Below, piece by piece: positions 41,311 through 50,282 of a stretch of DNA of 64,000 nucleotides. The notes below the pieces were generated by a model. The model was given only the letters and a program-made list of their open reading frames with translations, was not told the origin of the DNA and ran no database searches. Numbering within the stretch: position 1 is the first letter of the stretch; each line of letters opens with the position of its first letter. This stretch comes from Sporosarcina sp. JAI121 (GTDB lineage: Bacteria; Bacillota; Bacilli; Bacillales_A; Planococcaceae), in NCBI RefSeq assembly GCF_013408665.1, contig NZ_JACCCL010000001.1, positions 1,193,136-1,257,135 of the forward strand, in the 5' to 3' direction. The position numbers were made by a program, and so were the translations under genes.

Positions 41311-42263
41311 ATGACATTAACAAACTAGCTGTTATCGGTACGGGTGTTATTGGCAATGGATGGATTGCGCGATTTCTGGCAAGGGGCTATTCAGTCGTTG
41401 CGTTTGACCCTGCGGAAGGAGCGGAGAAGCGGACAAGGATGGCAGTGGAGCGTGCATGGCCTGCTTTAAAGAAAATGGGACTTGCTCCAGGTGCATCAAT
41501 TAATCGTATAGCATTTGTTACTTCAATAGAAGAAGCTGTAATGGATGCCGATTTAATTCAAGAGAATGTTCCTGAAAGGGAAGGGCTAAAAAAAGGTGTG
41601 TTGATGGGTATTGACCAGCACGCAAAACCTGATGCGATTATCGCGTCTAGTACGTCTGGGATCATGCCAAGCATTTTACAGGAGGGGTTGCGATATCCTG
41701 AGCGGATGATTGTCGCACATCCCTTCAATCCAGTTTATATTCTACCGCTTGTCGAACTAGTTGGTGGGAAAGCTACATCACCGGCCGTTATTGAAAGGGC
41801 AGAAGAATTTTACAAATCAGTCCGTATGAAACCGCTTATTATTAAAAAAGAAATAGAAGGTCATGTGGCGGACCGATTAATGGAAGCACTTTGGCGCGAG
41901 TCATTACATTTGGTAAATGACGGCATCGCAACGACGGAAGAAATTGATGCTGCGATTATTTATGGTGCTGGTCTTCGTTGGGCACAAATGGGACCGTTTT
42001 TAACATTTCATTTGGCAGGCGGCGAACAAGGAATGCGACACATGCTTGAACAGTTCGGCCCTGCGCTTAAGCTGCCATGGACGAAATTAGAAGCACCCGA
42101 ATTGACAGATGAATTAAAAGAAAAAGTGATTGAAGGCTGTGAAACGCAAGCCGGTGATGACTCCGTAGCGGACTTAGAAGTGAAACGCAATGAATTCCTA
42201 GTGAAATTGCTCGATTTGGTGGGAGAATACTGGCCCGAAACAAGTAAGGAGAAAGTTCATTGA
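41307..42263 (+). CDS. lcdH: L-carnitine dehydrogenase
   Basis: A 318-residue NAD-dependent enzyme of the 3-hydroxyacyl-CoA dehydrogenase family. It has Rossmann GTGVIGNGWIARFLARGY, Asp after beta-2 (AFDPAEG), WPALKKMGLAPGAS, the catalytic region SSTSGIMPS … HPFNPVYILPLVELVGG, and the carnitine-dehydrogenase-specific C-terminal features DRLMEALWRESLHLVNDGIA and YGAGLRWAQMGPFLTFHLAG. It oxidises L-carnitine to 3-dehydrocarnitine in the cytoplasm. Its ATG overlaps the BKACE stop codon (ATGA), implying translational coupling. Confidence 0.95.
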   Translation: MNDINKLAVIGTGVIGNGWIARFLARGYSVVAFDPAEGAEKRTRMAVERAWPALKKMGLAPGASINRIAFVTSIEEAVMDADLIQENVPEREGLKKGVLMGIDQHAKPDAIIASSTSGIMPSILQEGLRYPERMIVAHPFNPVYILPLVELVGGKATSPAVIERAEEFYKSVRMKPLIIKKEIEGHVADRLMEALWRESLHLVNDGIATTEEIDAAIIYGAGLRWAQMGPFLTFHLAGGEQGMRHMLEQFGPALKLPWTKLEAPELTDELKEKVIEGCETQAGDDSVADLEVKRNEFLVKLLDLVGEYWPETSKEKVH

Positions 42264-42286
42264 GAAAGAAGGAAGGAGGACTTCAT

Positions 42287-42757
42287 ATGGAGAGCACATC
42301 ATTTTCCTATCAGAAAGTTGTAGCAGCGGACTGGGTAGACTATAACGGTCATATGAACGATGCAGCATATGCACTCGTTTTTAGCCTCGCCGTGGATGAG
42401 TTTATGAATCATATCGGATTGCACGAAGGCGCGCGTGAAATGTATGCATACACTATTTTCACATTAGAAACACATTTGTGCTATTTATTGGAAGCTAACG
42501 AAGGCGAGCAACTCCATCTAACCGTTCAGCTGTTAGATACCGACGACAAACGATTGCATGTGTTTTTCACAATGGAAAATAGCCGTGGTGATAAGGTTGC
42601 GACGAGTGAACAAATGTTAATGGGGATAGATACGGATTTAGGAAAAGCGGCACCATTCCCTACACCTGTCGCCGAAACAATTGCAAAAATAGCGCAGGAA
42701 GATAAACAGTTAGAATCTCCGAAACAAGTGGGGCGTACAATAGGCATTAGGCGATAA
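42287..42757 (+). CDS. Betainyl-CoA thioesterase (hot-dog fold, CdhB-like)
   Basis: A 156-residue hot-dog thioesterase of the 4-hydroxybenzoyl-CoA thioesterase type: VVAADWVDYNGHMNDAAYAL with the catalytic Asp-x-x-(N)GH(M)N, TIFTLETHLCYLLEANEGEQ and RLHVFFTMEN. In carnitine-degrading bacteria this third gene hydrolyses betainyl-CoA to glycine betaine and CoA. The order BKACE, dehydrogenase, thioesterase is kept. The ATG at 42287 follows GGAAGGAGG; the longer frame to 42260 lacks a site. The betaine formed may be kept as osmolyte or demethylated elsewhere. Confidence 0.92.
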   Translation: MESTSFSYQKVVAADWVDYNGHMNDAAYALVFSLAVDEFMNHIGLHEGAREMYAYTIFTLETHLCYLLEANEGEQLHLTVQLLDTDDKRLHVFFTMENSRGDKVATSEQMLMGIDTDLGKAAPFPTPVAETIAKIAQEDKQLESPKQVGRTIGIRR

Positions 42758-42769
42758 GGTAGTCGTGTG

Positions 42770-42800
42770 AGGTACCTGTGTGGGGAAATATACAGTTAAC
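42770..42800. repeat. Left-end fragment of the 147-bp repeat
   Basis: AGGTACCTGTG (42770-42780), then GGGAAATATACAGTTAA, agrees with the left end of the family. A weak, decayed right half (ACACACACAAATACCCATCT, to about 42852) may complete a divergent copy. Confidence 0.55.
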
Positions 42801-42880
42801 TCCAAGAGGTTATTCCATTTCTAGTTGACTGGTACACACACAAATACCCATCTCTACTTAAACAAGTATACCTTTTAAAC

Positions 42881-42912
42881 AAAAACCATTATGGCTATCC
42901 ACAATGGTTTTT
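42881..42912. terminator. Terminator between carnitine operon and VOC gene
   Basis: AAAAACCATTATGG pairs with CCACAATGGTTTTT around CTAT with one mismatch. The A- and T-runs on both sides fit a bidirectional terminator for the convergent genes. Confidence 0.8.
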
Positions 42913-42984
42913 GTTTTGCGGTATTGTATTCACTTTATCGTATAAAAAATGAAAATCCGGCACCTTACACTGATTATCTCTTCA

Positions 42985-43356
42985 TTATACGTGTTGGTCT
43001 ACAAGAATGGAATTCCCATCTGGATCTTCAATTGTAAAACTCGCAGGGCCTACGCTTGACTCATCTGCTTCAGTCAGTATTTCAATTCCTTTTGCTTTAA
43101 GATCTTTTTGAAGGTCCCGAATGTCTGTAAACGAATCGAGATTGTCGGCATTTTGATTCCAGCCTGGATTAAAGGTCAGAATATTCTTCTCGAACATTCC
43201 TTGGAATAGCCCAATTACGCAACTATCATTCTTCATAATTAGCCAATTTTGGGTAATATCCCCGCCAAAGACTTGAAATCCTAGGTTTTCGTAAAATGAT
43301 TGTGATTTATGAATATCTTTTACACATAGACTTACTGAGAATGCACCTAGTTTCAT
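42985..43356 (-). CDS. VOC-superfamily (glyoxalase/bleomycin-resistance fold) protein
   Basis: A 123-residue protein with two beta-alpha-beta-beta-beta units: [20 protein letters not shown] at the start and [20 protein letters not shown] at the end, with the typical DPDGN turn. The metal-ligand pattern is incomplete (no His at the first usual position), so activity is uncertain; no substrate can be assigned. It is complete, cytoplasmic and convergent with the carnitine operon. GAGGAGG-like ribosome site upstream of the ATG at 43356. Confidence 0.85.
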   Translation of the reverse strand: MKLGAFSVSLCVKDIHKSQSFYENLGFQVFGGDITQNWLIMKNDSCVIGLFQGMFEKNILTFNPGWNQNADNLDSFTDIRDLQKDLKAKGIEILTEADESSVGPASFTIEDPDGNSILVDQHV

Positions 43357-43599
43357 ATTTCCTCCTCTTACCTAGTTTTTCTGGATAATTAATAATTCGC
43401 ACAAAATAAGTATAAATGATTACTTTGAAATAAACAACATTCACCATACGTAGTATTCCGCCAGGTAATTAAGTTACATCCAGGTGACAATTTCGTGTCA
43501 TGGAGGGATATCGGTTTATCTTTCGACCACTATTCGTGTAAGATGCTATTTAAGCTTAAAGATTTAATAAGTGGCAGATTTGAAAGGAGTTTACACGAT

Positions 43600-44382
43600 A
43601 TGAATTTTAAAAAGATCCTACTTCCATTTATAGCAGGTGCACTAGCAGTTAGTTTAGCTGCCTGTAGTGAAGAAGATAAAGCAGCAAAAGACAAAACACC
43701 TCAAGAGGAAACAAAGCAGGAAGCATCAAAGCAAGAAGCACCTAAGGAAGAAAAAGAATCTGCAGAAGAGATGCAAGCTAAACTAGCTGAACAGCAAGTG
43801 GACAAAAACAAAGTAGTGGCTGTGGTAAATGATGAAGAACTTACAGGTGAGGACTATAACACTGCATTGACATCAATCCAAGGGCAAATGCAACAAATGG
43901 GACAAGACCCATCAAGCAAAGAAGCGGCTGAACAAGTAAAAACGCAAGTACTTGATACGCTTGTGAACCAGACATTGATACTTCAAAAAGCAAAAGAAGC
44001 GAAAATAAATGCATCTGAAACTGAAATTGACGAAGAGTATTCGTCATTTGAAAAGCAATTTGGCGGGGAAAAAGAAATGAAAAAAGCACTCAAAAGCCAA
44101 AGCATGGATGTAAAAACATTGAAAAATCAAATCGCTGAATCCATCATATTTGACAAGTACCTAGAAAAAGTCGCTCCAGCCGGAAAAGTATCAGATAAAG
44201 AAATTAAAGCATACTATGACAAAGCTGCAGCTACTTCAAAAGAAGCTGGGCAAGAGCTGCCACCGCTTGAAGAAGTTAGTCAGGAAATCGAAGGAATCAT
44301 TAATCAAGAGCAACAGCAAAAACTGCTTGTTGCACATGTTGAAGAACTAAAAGCAGCTTCTAAAATTGAATTGAAATTGTAA
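43600..44382 (+). CDS. SurA-N-domain lipoprotein (PrsA-like foldase or chaperone)
   Basis: A 260-residue lipoprotein with signal peptide ending LAACSEED (Cys at about residue 21). A low-complexity Lys/Glu/Gln linker (about 30-70) is followed by a SurA N-terminal chaperone-like domain (VVAVVNDEELTGEDYNTALT, VLDTLVNQTLILQKAKE). It lacks the central parvulin PPIase core of true PrsA, going directly to a helical C-terminus. It probably acts outside the membrane in protein folding or secretion. The ATG at 43600 follows AAAGGAG; the longer upstream frame is not signal-peptide-like. Monocistronic with a terminator. Confidence 0.9.
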   Translation: MNFKKILLPFIAGALAVSLAACSEEDKAAKDKTPQEETKQEASKQEAPKEEKESAEEMQAKLAEQQVDKNKVVAVVNDEELTGEDYNTALTSIQGQMQQMGQDPSSKEAAEQVKTQVLDTLVNQTLILQKAKEAKINASETEIDEEYSSFEKQFGGEKEMKKALKSQSMDVKTLKNQIAESIIFDKYLEKVAPAGKVSDKEIKAYYDKAAATSKEAGQELPPLEEVSQEIEGIINQEQQQKLLVAHVEELKAASKIELKL

Positions 44383-44396
44383 AACAACTACATGTG

Positions 44397-44443
44397 AGAC
44401 ATGGAGTACTTAACCGTAACGGTTGAGTGTTCCATGTCTTTTT
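44397..44443 (+). terminator. Terminator of the SurA-like lipoprotein gene
   Basis: AGACATGGA pairs with TCCATGTCT, with inner CTTAACCGT/ACGGTTGAG, followed by TTTTT. Confidence 0.85.
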
Positions 44444-44552
44444 AATTTCTCCATTAAATGGTAGCACCCCTTTTACTTGCAATTCCTTTAACATAGGAAC
44501 TTCATTTCTGGACAACCTACGTACAAAGAAAAAGTGGAATGAGGTGATGGAC

Positions 44553-46085
44553 ATGATTTTGGAAAGGTCGACTGCGTGGAAAGAAGGCTTTATCGAACGA
44601 TTGGAGAACCGTGAAACCTGGGACAACTGGAAATTGTATAAAATGAGTTATGAGATTACGAAAACGAACTTGATAACAGATTTCCACGGCCTTCAATCCC
44701 CCAAATTTTTACCCAATTTTACGCCCCTTGCCCATCAATTGGAAGTGGCGGAAAGGGTCATTGAAAGGATGAATGGAAAAGCGATTCTTGCGGACGAAGT
44801 GGGGCTCGGTAAAACCATTGAAGCTGGTTTGATCCTGAAGGAATATTTAATAAGAGGTCTTGTAAAAAAAGCGCTAATTTTGGTTCCGGCTTCTCTGGTC
44901 AGTCAATGGATTGAAGAACTGAATCAAAAATTTCACATTCCGGCCGTTCAGTATAAAAAAAATTATGATTTGAACCATCTGACGATTGTCGTTATGAGTA
45001 TGGATATGGCAAAAAGAAGCCCGCATAAAGAAAATATCTATGATCAAGACTTTGACTTAATCATCATTGATGAGGCGCACAAATTAAAGAACCATAAAAC
45101 GAAAAACTATGAGTTCGCACAAAATTTAAAGAAAAAGTTTTGTTTGTTGCTAACTGCCACGCCGATTCAAAACGATGTATTTGAACTGTTTTACCTTATT
45201 TCTTTACTGAAACCAGGACACCTAGGTAATTACGAAACGTTTCAATCCTCGTTTGCCGCCAGCAAACACAATGTGGAAGGAGATGAATATTTAAAGGAAT
45301 TGGTCAATCAAGTGATGGTGAGAAATAGAAGACAGGATACTGGAATTGAATGGACAAATCGTCGTGTTCAAATCATACCCCTCGATTTTACGAAAGAAGA
45401 AAAAGAGGTTTACGATTTAATTTCAGAACTTAAAAATGTTTCTCCTGTTTTTTCGGATGCATTTTCTATGCTTACTTTACAAAGGGAAATGTGCAGCAGT
45501 AAGGAAGCTACAGCCTTAACCTTAACTAAAATGCTTGAAAAATGCACTCTACCGGAAGACATCTCTTATTTGGAAAGCATCATTCAAAAAATAATGGCAC
45601 TGGAAATTAATTCAAAAGCGGAAAAGGCTTATGAAATTATATCTCAGGCAAATGGTAAGGTCATACTCTTTACTGAATACCGCGGGAGTCAAACCTATTT
45701 GCAATGGTATTTACAATCAAAAGGGATCACAAGCGTCCTTTTTAACGGGCAATTCAGTAAAAGTAAACGAGAGTGGATGAAGCAGCTATTTAAAGAAAAA
45801 GCGCAGGTGCTCATTGCGACTGAATCTGGTAGTGAAGGGATAAATTTACAGTTTTGTCATCATGTCATTAATTATGATTTGCCTTGGAACCCGATGAAGT
45901 TGGAGCAACGAATTGGACGTGTCCACCGGTTAGGGCAGGAACATGACGTTCATATTTACAATTTAGCCATTCAGAATACAATCGAAGATCATATATTGGA
46001 CTTGCTCTATGTTAAAATCGGTGTTTTTGAAAAAGTGGTGGGTGAGCTCGATGATATTTTATCCGCTTTCAAAAAGACCATTTGA
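44553..46085 (+). CDS. yqhH: SNF2-family DEAD/DEAH helicase, YqhH
   Basis: A 510-residue ATPase: motif I LADEVGLGKTIEAGLILKEY, Ia LVPASLVSQW, motif II IIDEAHKLKN, motif III LLTATPIQN, and helicase C-terminal ATESGSEGINLQFCHHVINY, WNPMKLEQRIGRVHRLGQ. This fits Bacillus YqhH, which is usually next to yqhG, as here. The biological role is not established; relatives resemble RapA, which recycles RNA polymerase. The ATG at 44553 is favoured because GAGG is 8 bp upstream; in-frame ATG 44547 is an alternative. Slightly shorter than the B. subtilis protein as I recall it. Confidence 0.9.
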   Translation: MILERSTAWKEGFIERLENRETWDNWKLYKMSYEITKTNLITDFHGLQSPKFLPNFTPLAHQLEVAERVIERMNGKAILADEVGLGKTIEAGLILKEYLIRGLVKKALILVPASLVSQWIEELNQKFHIPAVQYKKNYDLNHLTIVVMSMDMAKRSPHKENIYDQDFDLIIIDEAHKLKNHKTKNYEFAQNLKKKFCLLLTATPIQNDVFELFYLISLLKPGHLGNYETFQSSFAASKHNVEGDEYLKELVNQVMVRNRRQDTGIEWTNRRVQIIPLDFTKEEKEVYDLISELKNVSPVFSDAFSMLTLQREMCSSKEATALTLTKMLEKCTLPEDISYLESIIQKIMALEINSKAEKAYEIISQANGKVILFTEYRGSQTYLQWYLQSKGITSVLFNGQFSKSKREWMKQLFKEKAQVLIATESGSEGINLQFCHHVINYDLPWNPMKLEQRIGRVHRLGQEHDVHIYNLAIQNTIEDHILDLLYVKIGVFEKVVGELDDILSAFKKTI

Positions 46086-46215
46086 GATGAAAGTATATAG
46101 GTGGAAATAAAAAAATCCATTGAATCCGCTTCGGCGCTCGGGGATGCCTTCGCTTAATTTATATAGATATTCATTTGTTCAACATATATAGCAAGGGTCA
46201 CAAAGGAGGATTCAC

Positions 46216-46998
46216 ATGTACCCACAACAAATACACAGTTATTTACTACAATTTTTTAAAGAAAACAATTGCCAAATAGTAAGTGATAATGATCACTTCA
46301 TCAACGTTCAATTGACGATTGAAATGGATAAGAAAATTATGAACCGTCCATTTTATTGGAAATACCTAGAGAGTACGAACGGAGTGCCGGATCCAGCACA
46401 ACTCACTTTTATCACTGATAAAAATAAACTGGATGAAAATATTAAAGGGGAAGTTGTTCACATAGGTTCCCCCCGGCTCAGTCAATTGTTCCAAGTAACA
46501 AAAGAGCTGGGCTCATTTGTTCAGATGTATGAGAAGGTAAACGATGGACTTGAAACGAAAACCATATTAACACCATGGTTAGGCGTTAATTATAAAGTAT
46601 CATATTACAGCGATCAAACGAAAGAAACACTATATTCCTTAGGCATTAACTTAATGACGGGGGAACTTAAAGAGGCGTTTCAGGAATCGTTATATGAAAT
46701 GGATTTGGATGTGAATATGCCGGACAATACGTTTAACCTGCCGTATATTATAAAGCCCCTTCGTGCCCTGGAGAGGCTGGATGCGGTAATTGAAAATACT
46801 ATCCAACAAGACGATCACACATGGGCTGAAGAAGCAAAAATGAGGTGGAAAAAGGATAGGGAAGTGTTGGAACATTTCTATGAAGGTGTAGAAGACAAAC
46901 CAGATTGTTACGAGACAGAGAAAGAAGCAATGGAACAACAATACGAAGCGAGAATAAAAATTGAAATTATTAATGGTGGATTATTTTATTTGAAATGA
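46216..46998 (+). CDS. yqhG: YqhG family protein
   Basis: A 260-residue cytoplasmic protein starting MYPQQIHSYLLQFFKENNCQ, with the family stretch MNRPFYWKYLESTNGVPDPA and a C-terminal KPLRALERLDAVIENTIQQD followed by a coiled charged tail. It matches Bacillus YqhG (about 260 residues), whose function is unknown. Its position after yqhH is conserved. In Bacillus the gcvT operon normally follows on the other strand; here a repeat and gene remnants follow instead. GGAGG 7 bp before the ATG. Confidence 0.9.
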   Translation: MYPQQIHSYLLQFFKENNCQIVSDNDHFINVQLTIEMDKKIMNRPFYWKYLESTNGVPDPAQLTFITDKNKLDENIKGEVVHIGSPRLSQLFQVTKELGSFVQMYEKVNDGLETKTILTPWLGVNYKVSYYSDQTKETLYSLGINLMTGELKEAFQESLYEMDLDVNMPDNTFNLPYIIKPLRALERLDAVIENTIQQDDHTWAEEAKMRWKKDREVLEHFYEGVEDKPDCYETEKEAMEQQYEARIKIEIINGGLFYLK

Positions 46999-47012
46999 GT
47001 TTGTAGTATAGG

Positions 47013-47256
47013 TGAGTCAATTTCATAATAGAGGATTTTGTACTAAAGTTCGAACAAAGTTAATTGTAACGAGAGGCGGACGCATTCTACCCTTCAGTCA
47101 AGTAATTTCTGAAAAATTGGTGGGGAAAATAAAGAATATCCCAAGGCAATTGCTTTTCGTTCAAGCGCTCGCTTTCTATACAAAATAATAATCGGTTACA
47201 AAAATTCATTACTGTTCGTGCTTTCAATTAAAATAAGCAATTATGAAATTGCCTCA
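47013..47256. repeat. ~245-bp inverted-end repeat, copy 2
   Basis: It begins TGAGTCAATTTCATAATAG and ends ATTATGAAATTGCCTCA, inverted ends shared with 27306-27597. Interior GTTCGTGCTTTCAATTAAAA is also shared. The GC-rich centre is partly deleted relative to copy 1. Confidence 0.72.
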
Positions 47257-47371
47257 TGTATAAGAAATTGTCGTGTATTTCCCGTAGGAAAAGAGAGAAA
47301 GCCCAAATTAATAACACAACTTAACGACTGTGGCGCCCTTTGAAACGAACGATTACCATTTTTCATTAGAA

Positions 47372-47398
47372 ACAGTGGGGACGAATGCTCCCCACTGT
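47372..47398. terminator. 10-bp perfect hairpin
   Basis: ACAGTGGGGA and TCCCCACTGT flank a 7-base loop. No T-run follows. It lies just before an O-methyltransferase remnant and may be a structural relic rather than a terminator. Confidence 0.4.
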
Positions 47399-47409
47399 GT
47401 ATCTAAAGA

Positions 47410-47491
47410 ACCGGTAATCGATCATCCACAATTTGAATCGCTTCCAATTCCAACCGGGGATGGGCTGACGATTTTAAATGTAAAGAAATAA
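47410..47491 (+). pseudogene. O-methyltransferase C-terminal fragment, copy 1
   Basis: The frame reads DHPQFESLPIPTGDGLTILN then VKK and stop. It parallels the end of the methyltransferase pseudogene at 49782-50282 (NHPQLESFLIPIGDGLTISK, MKK). The similarity continues into the following spacer and zinc-ribbon/HhH gene, so a whole segment was duplicated. Confidence 0.75.
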
Positions 47492-47649
47492 GGATGGAGT
47501 ACCAGTTTTCATCGCATATATACTACCTGTTCGGTGTTGCATTTATTGATAGGTTTACTTGCAAGCAGAGGTATTGGTCATTTAGAATGTGGGGACACGT
47601 CTATACTAATAAGAGGAGCACGATCCGTAAAGAAAGGGGACATTTTACA

Positions 47650-47946
47650 ATGACAACGTCAAAAGAAAGTTTACGGATATGTAGCAATGGGCACGAATAC
47701 TACAAGAGTAGTGATTGTCCCAGCTGCCCGATATGCGAGCAAGAACGTAAGCCTACCAGTGGGTTTCTTTCAAAACTTTCGGCACCTGCCAGAAGAGCTT
47801 TGGAACATAATGGAATAACGACGGTGAAACAATTAGCAACGTTTAGCGAAAAAGAGATTTTACAATTTCATGGTATAGGTCCAGCTTCTCTCCCTATATT
47901 AAGAGCTTCTCTGGAAGATAGTGGATTATCATTTAAGATTAATTAG
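47650..47946 (+). CDS. Zinc-ribbon plus RNAP-alpha-CTD-like helix-hairpin-helix protein
   Basis: A 98-residue protein. Residues about 8-34 carry four Cys and a His in a ribbon (CSNGHEYYKSSDCPSCPICE). Residues 43-95 form an HhH/RpoA C-terminal-like fold (LSAPARRALEHNGITTVKQL, LQFHGIGPASLPILRASL). It may bind DNA or another nucleic acid; the role is unknown. The ATG at 47650 follows AGAAAGGGG; the upstream in-frame extension is remnant DNA. A frameshifted second copy is at 50412-50766, so this is the surviving member of a duplicated pair. Confidence 0.85.
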   Translation: MTTSKESLRICSNGHEYYKSSDCPSCPICEQERKPTSGFLSKLSAPARRALEHNGITTVKQLATFSEKEILQFHGIGPASLPILRASLEDSGLSFKIN

Positions 47947-48106
47947 CTGTACTTGTACTAAAGGGAGACTGTAGCTCAATTAGGTCTTACTTGTAGTACG
48001 CTGCACAATGGAATCCTGAAGGTTTAAACGACTTTAACTATTTGATATATAGATAACCTTAACTTGAATAAGTAACGTACGATAAAAGAAAAGACGAAGG
48101 TGCCAT

Positions 48107-49495
48107 ATGAAAGCATATATCTTGAAATTATCCTTTGAGGACATTACGCCGCTTATTTGGCGGCGTGTTATTTTACCGGCGGGTGCGACTTTTAACCGTC
48201 TGCATGAAACGATTCAGAACGTAACAAACTTTCAAAGTGGTATAGCTCCGTATCATTCGTTCGGTGTGGAGATCGATGATTATTTTATTACAAATAACGA
48301 ACCTATTTTAGATGAATACAAGGGAAAGAAGTATGCTGGCAGAAAAGTCAAGCAGCCAACGCGCATTAAAATCGATGCGTACCTTAAAAAACATGGTCAA
48401 TTCATCTATAAATATGACTTTGGGGATGACTGGCGGATTCGGGTAGAGCTTGAAGACACCGTGGAAGATTATTATTTTGGGTATCCAACTTTGCTTGACG
48501 GAGAGGGGACGGCGCCGCCGGAAGATGTTGGTGGTCCGTCTGGATACGAAACGTTTAAAAGTATATATCATGATCCGACACATCCCGACTATATGTCCAC
48601 ACGTACATGGGCGCGGGAGCAGCATTATTTGTCACTGGACAAGGTTTGGGTGAATGATAGGTTGAAATTTGTAAAATACAAAAAGACGGAATGGCAATTC
48701 ATCGATCATGATAATTATTATGTGCTATCAGATAAATACCGCGGAGAAGAATCTGTGGATATAGACAAATTGCCTAATACTGATCTGTTGATCCAATATG
48801 CGCAGGCATGTGCTAATTTGTATGGAATGATTACCTATTCAAAGTTTCTGGAGATTTACAACACCCAGAATGAGCCATCACTATCCAGAAGTGAACTGCG
48901 AGCATTTATGGCAGATTCTCATTTTTCCAAACTGCTGGAGAAAAAGAGTGTGCTTACCAATGGTCTAGGAATATTGCATGAAGAGGTTGAATATAGCAAG
49001 GATTTTTCCTCGTTTTTAAAAGAAGTATATGAAAAGCCATACTACGTACCGGAGAAAGAGGAGCTATTACGCTATGCGGATGATTTGTATTATGAAAAGA
49101 CAAATTATCAAGAAAAGCTTGCAAACATGCTTGCGAAAGACTTTTTCGGCGGTAGTACACTCATGGTGAAGGATGAAATCGATGAATTGGTCGGTCAATT
49201 GCAAGAAGTGCATGTTGATTTGCAGGGAGTTGTGCGGGATTTTTTAGAACGTTTTAATTTTAAAGATATGAAGCAAGTGAATGAATATGTGCAGGCAGTT
49301 TCCGTGATTGCGAACTCCACTCGCATTTGGGAGAATAGAGGCCATACACCAGGCGAACTATTTGAAATGGAAAAACCCCATCTACATCCTTTATCGAGCG
49401 CACCATTTAGCGTAATCGATGGCGGCAAGACAGGTCGAAACGAGCCTTGCCCATGTGGAAGCGGCAAGAAATATAAAAAATGTTGTGGCAAATAA
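48107..49495 (+). CDS. pRiA4b ORF-3-like protein with C-terminal SEC-C motif
   Basis: A 462-residue protein. Residues about 1-185 form the plasmid pRiA4b ORF-3 domain (LSFEDITPLIWRRVILPAGA, YKYDFGDDWRIRVELEDTVE, EGTAPPEDVGGPSGYE). A middle helical region of unknown fold follows, and the end is a SEC-C zinc motif (GRNEPCPCGSGKKYKKCCGK). The ORF-3 domain is common but functionally undefined and often found in mobile regions; SEC-C binds zinc and can contact ribosomes or partner proteins. It lies between the two copies of the duplicated HhH unit. AAGGTG ribosome site. Confidence 0.88.
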   Translation: MKAYILKLSFEDITPLIWRRVILPAGATFNRLHETIQNVTNFQSGIAPYHSFGVEIDDYFITNNEPILDEYKGKKYAGRKVKQPTRIKIDAYLKKHGQFIYKYDFGDDWRIRVELEDTVEDYYFGYPTLLDGEGTAPPEDVGGPSGYETFKSIYHDPTHPDYMSTRTWAREQHYLSLDKVWVNDRLKFVKYKKTEWQFIDHDNYYVLSDKYRGEESVDIDKLPNTDLLIQYAQACANLYGMITYSKFLEIYNTQNEPSLSRSELRAFMADSHFSKLLEKKSVLTNGLGILHEEVEYSKDFSSFLKEVYEKPYYVPEKEELLRYADDLYYEKTNYQEKLANMLAKDFFGGSTLMVKDEIDELVGQLQEVHVDLQGVVRDFLERFNFKDMKQVNEYVQAVSVIANSTRIWENRGHTPGELFEMEKPHLHPLSSAPFSVIDGGKTGRNEPCPCGSGKKYKKCCGK

Positions 49496-49549
49496 AATAG
49501 GATCAGATGCCCCATGACCCTCGTGAGAACTTTGATTGGAGGAATCAAT

Positions 49550-49795
49550 TTGTATGATCCAACAATTTTTGAAAATCTAAAGATAGCATTTGAAAATCAT
49601 GTATATGATTTAGATAATGTAAATCAACTCTAGTTCCAATCGATTCAACCCATTCTAGTCAGCGAATTAAAAGCGATGGATAGGGTCATTAGTGAATTTA
49701 TTCAATTATTTGAAGTCGATGTAGATGAGATGGACAATCGCAAGCCGTGGGTAGATGCTAATGAGAGAGGGATTGAAGTGGATGAAAAAATTTAA
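49550..49795 (+). pseudogene. Unknown gene with internal amber codon
   Basis: From a TTG at 49550 after GGAGG, the frame reads YDPTIFENLKIAFENHVYDL, DNVNQL, then a TAG. After it, in the same frame, FQSIQPILVSELKAMDRVIS, EFIQLFEVDVDEMDNRKPWV runs to a stop at 49795. Both halves look like one small protein broken by a nonsense mutation. The end overlaps the start of the methyltransferase remnant, as in an old operon. Family not recognised. Confidence 0.55.
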
Positions 49796-50282
49796 CGGCT
49801 ATATCGATACAGTGTTTACGAAGCAAGATGCTCTGTTGGAGGAAGTGATTGCAACGATTGAAGAAAATGGCATGCCTGCTATCTCCTTCTTCTGGCAAGC
49901 TGCTCACGATGCTGATTGCCATATCAGGGGCTAAAAATCTTCTTGAAATCGGTGCGCTTGGAGGATACAGCGGAATTTGCCTTGCTAGAGGATTTGGGAG
50001 AAAAGGGAATTTGACGTCCCTTGAACTGGAGGAGAAATATGTAAAGTTAGCATCTAGCAATCAAATTACTTGGAATATTGTATTCGGCTTGGGGATTCGG
50101 GTGCTGTAATTGTGACGGATAACGTACTTGCTGGCGGTAGTGTAGTGGACAAGGGAGCTAAACCTAAACGCTATACAGAATTAATGAAGGCATTCAATGA
50201 AACGGTGGCCAATCATCCCCAATTGGAATCGTTTCTTATTCCAATCGGTGATGGGCTGACGATCTCAAAAATGAAGAAATAA
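49782..50282 (+). pseudogene. Class I O-methyltransferase pseudogene
   Basis: The first part (MKKFNGYIDTVFTKQDALLE) is followed by a frameshift near 49883. Then come SGKLLTMLIAISGAKNLLEI, GALGGYSGICLARGFGRKGN (SAM motif I) and LEEKYVKLASSN. A large internal deletion plus second frameshift near 50090 leads to DSGAVIVTDNVLAGGSVVDK and the C-terminus. This is the caffeoyl-CoA O-methyltransferase-like (YrrM) family, normally about 210-220 residues. It cannot make an active enzyme. Confidence 0.85.
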
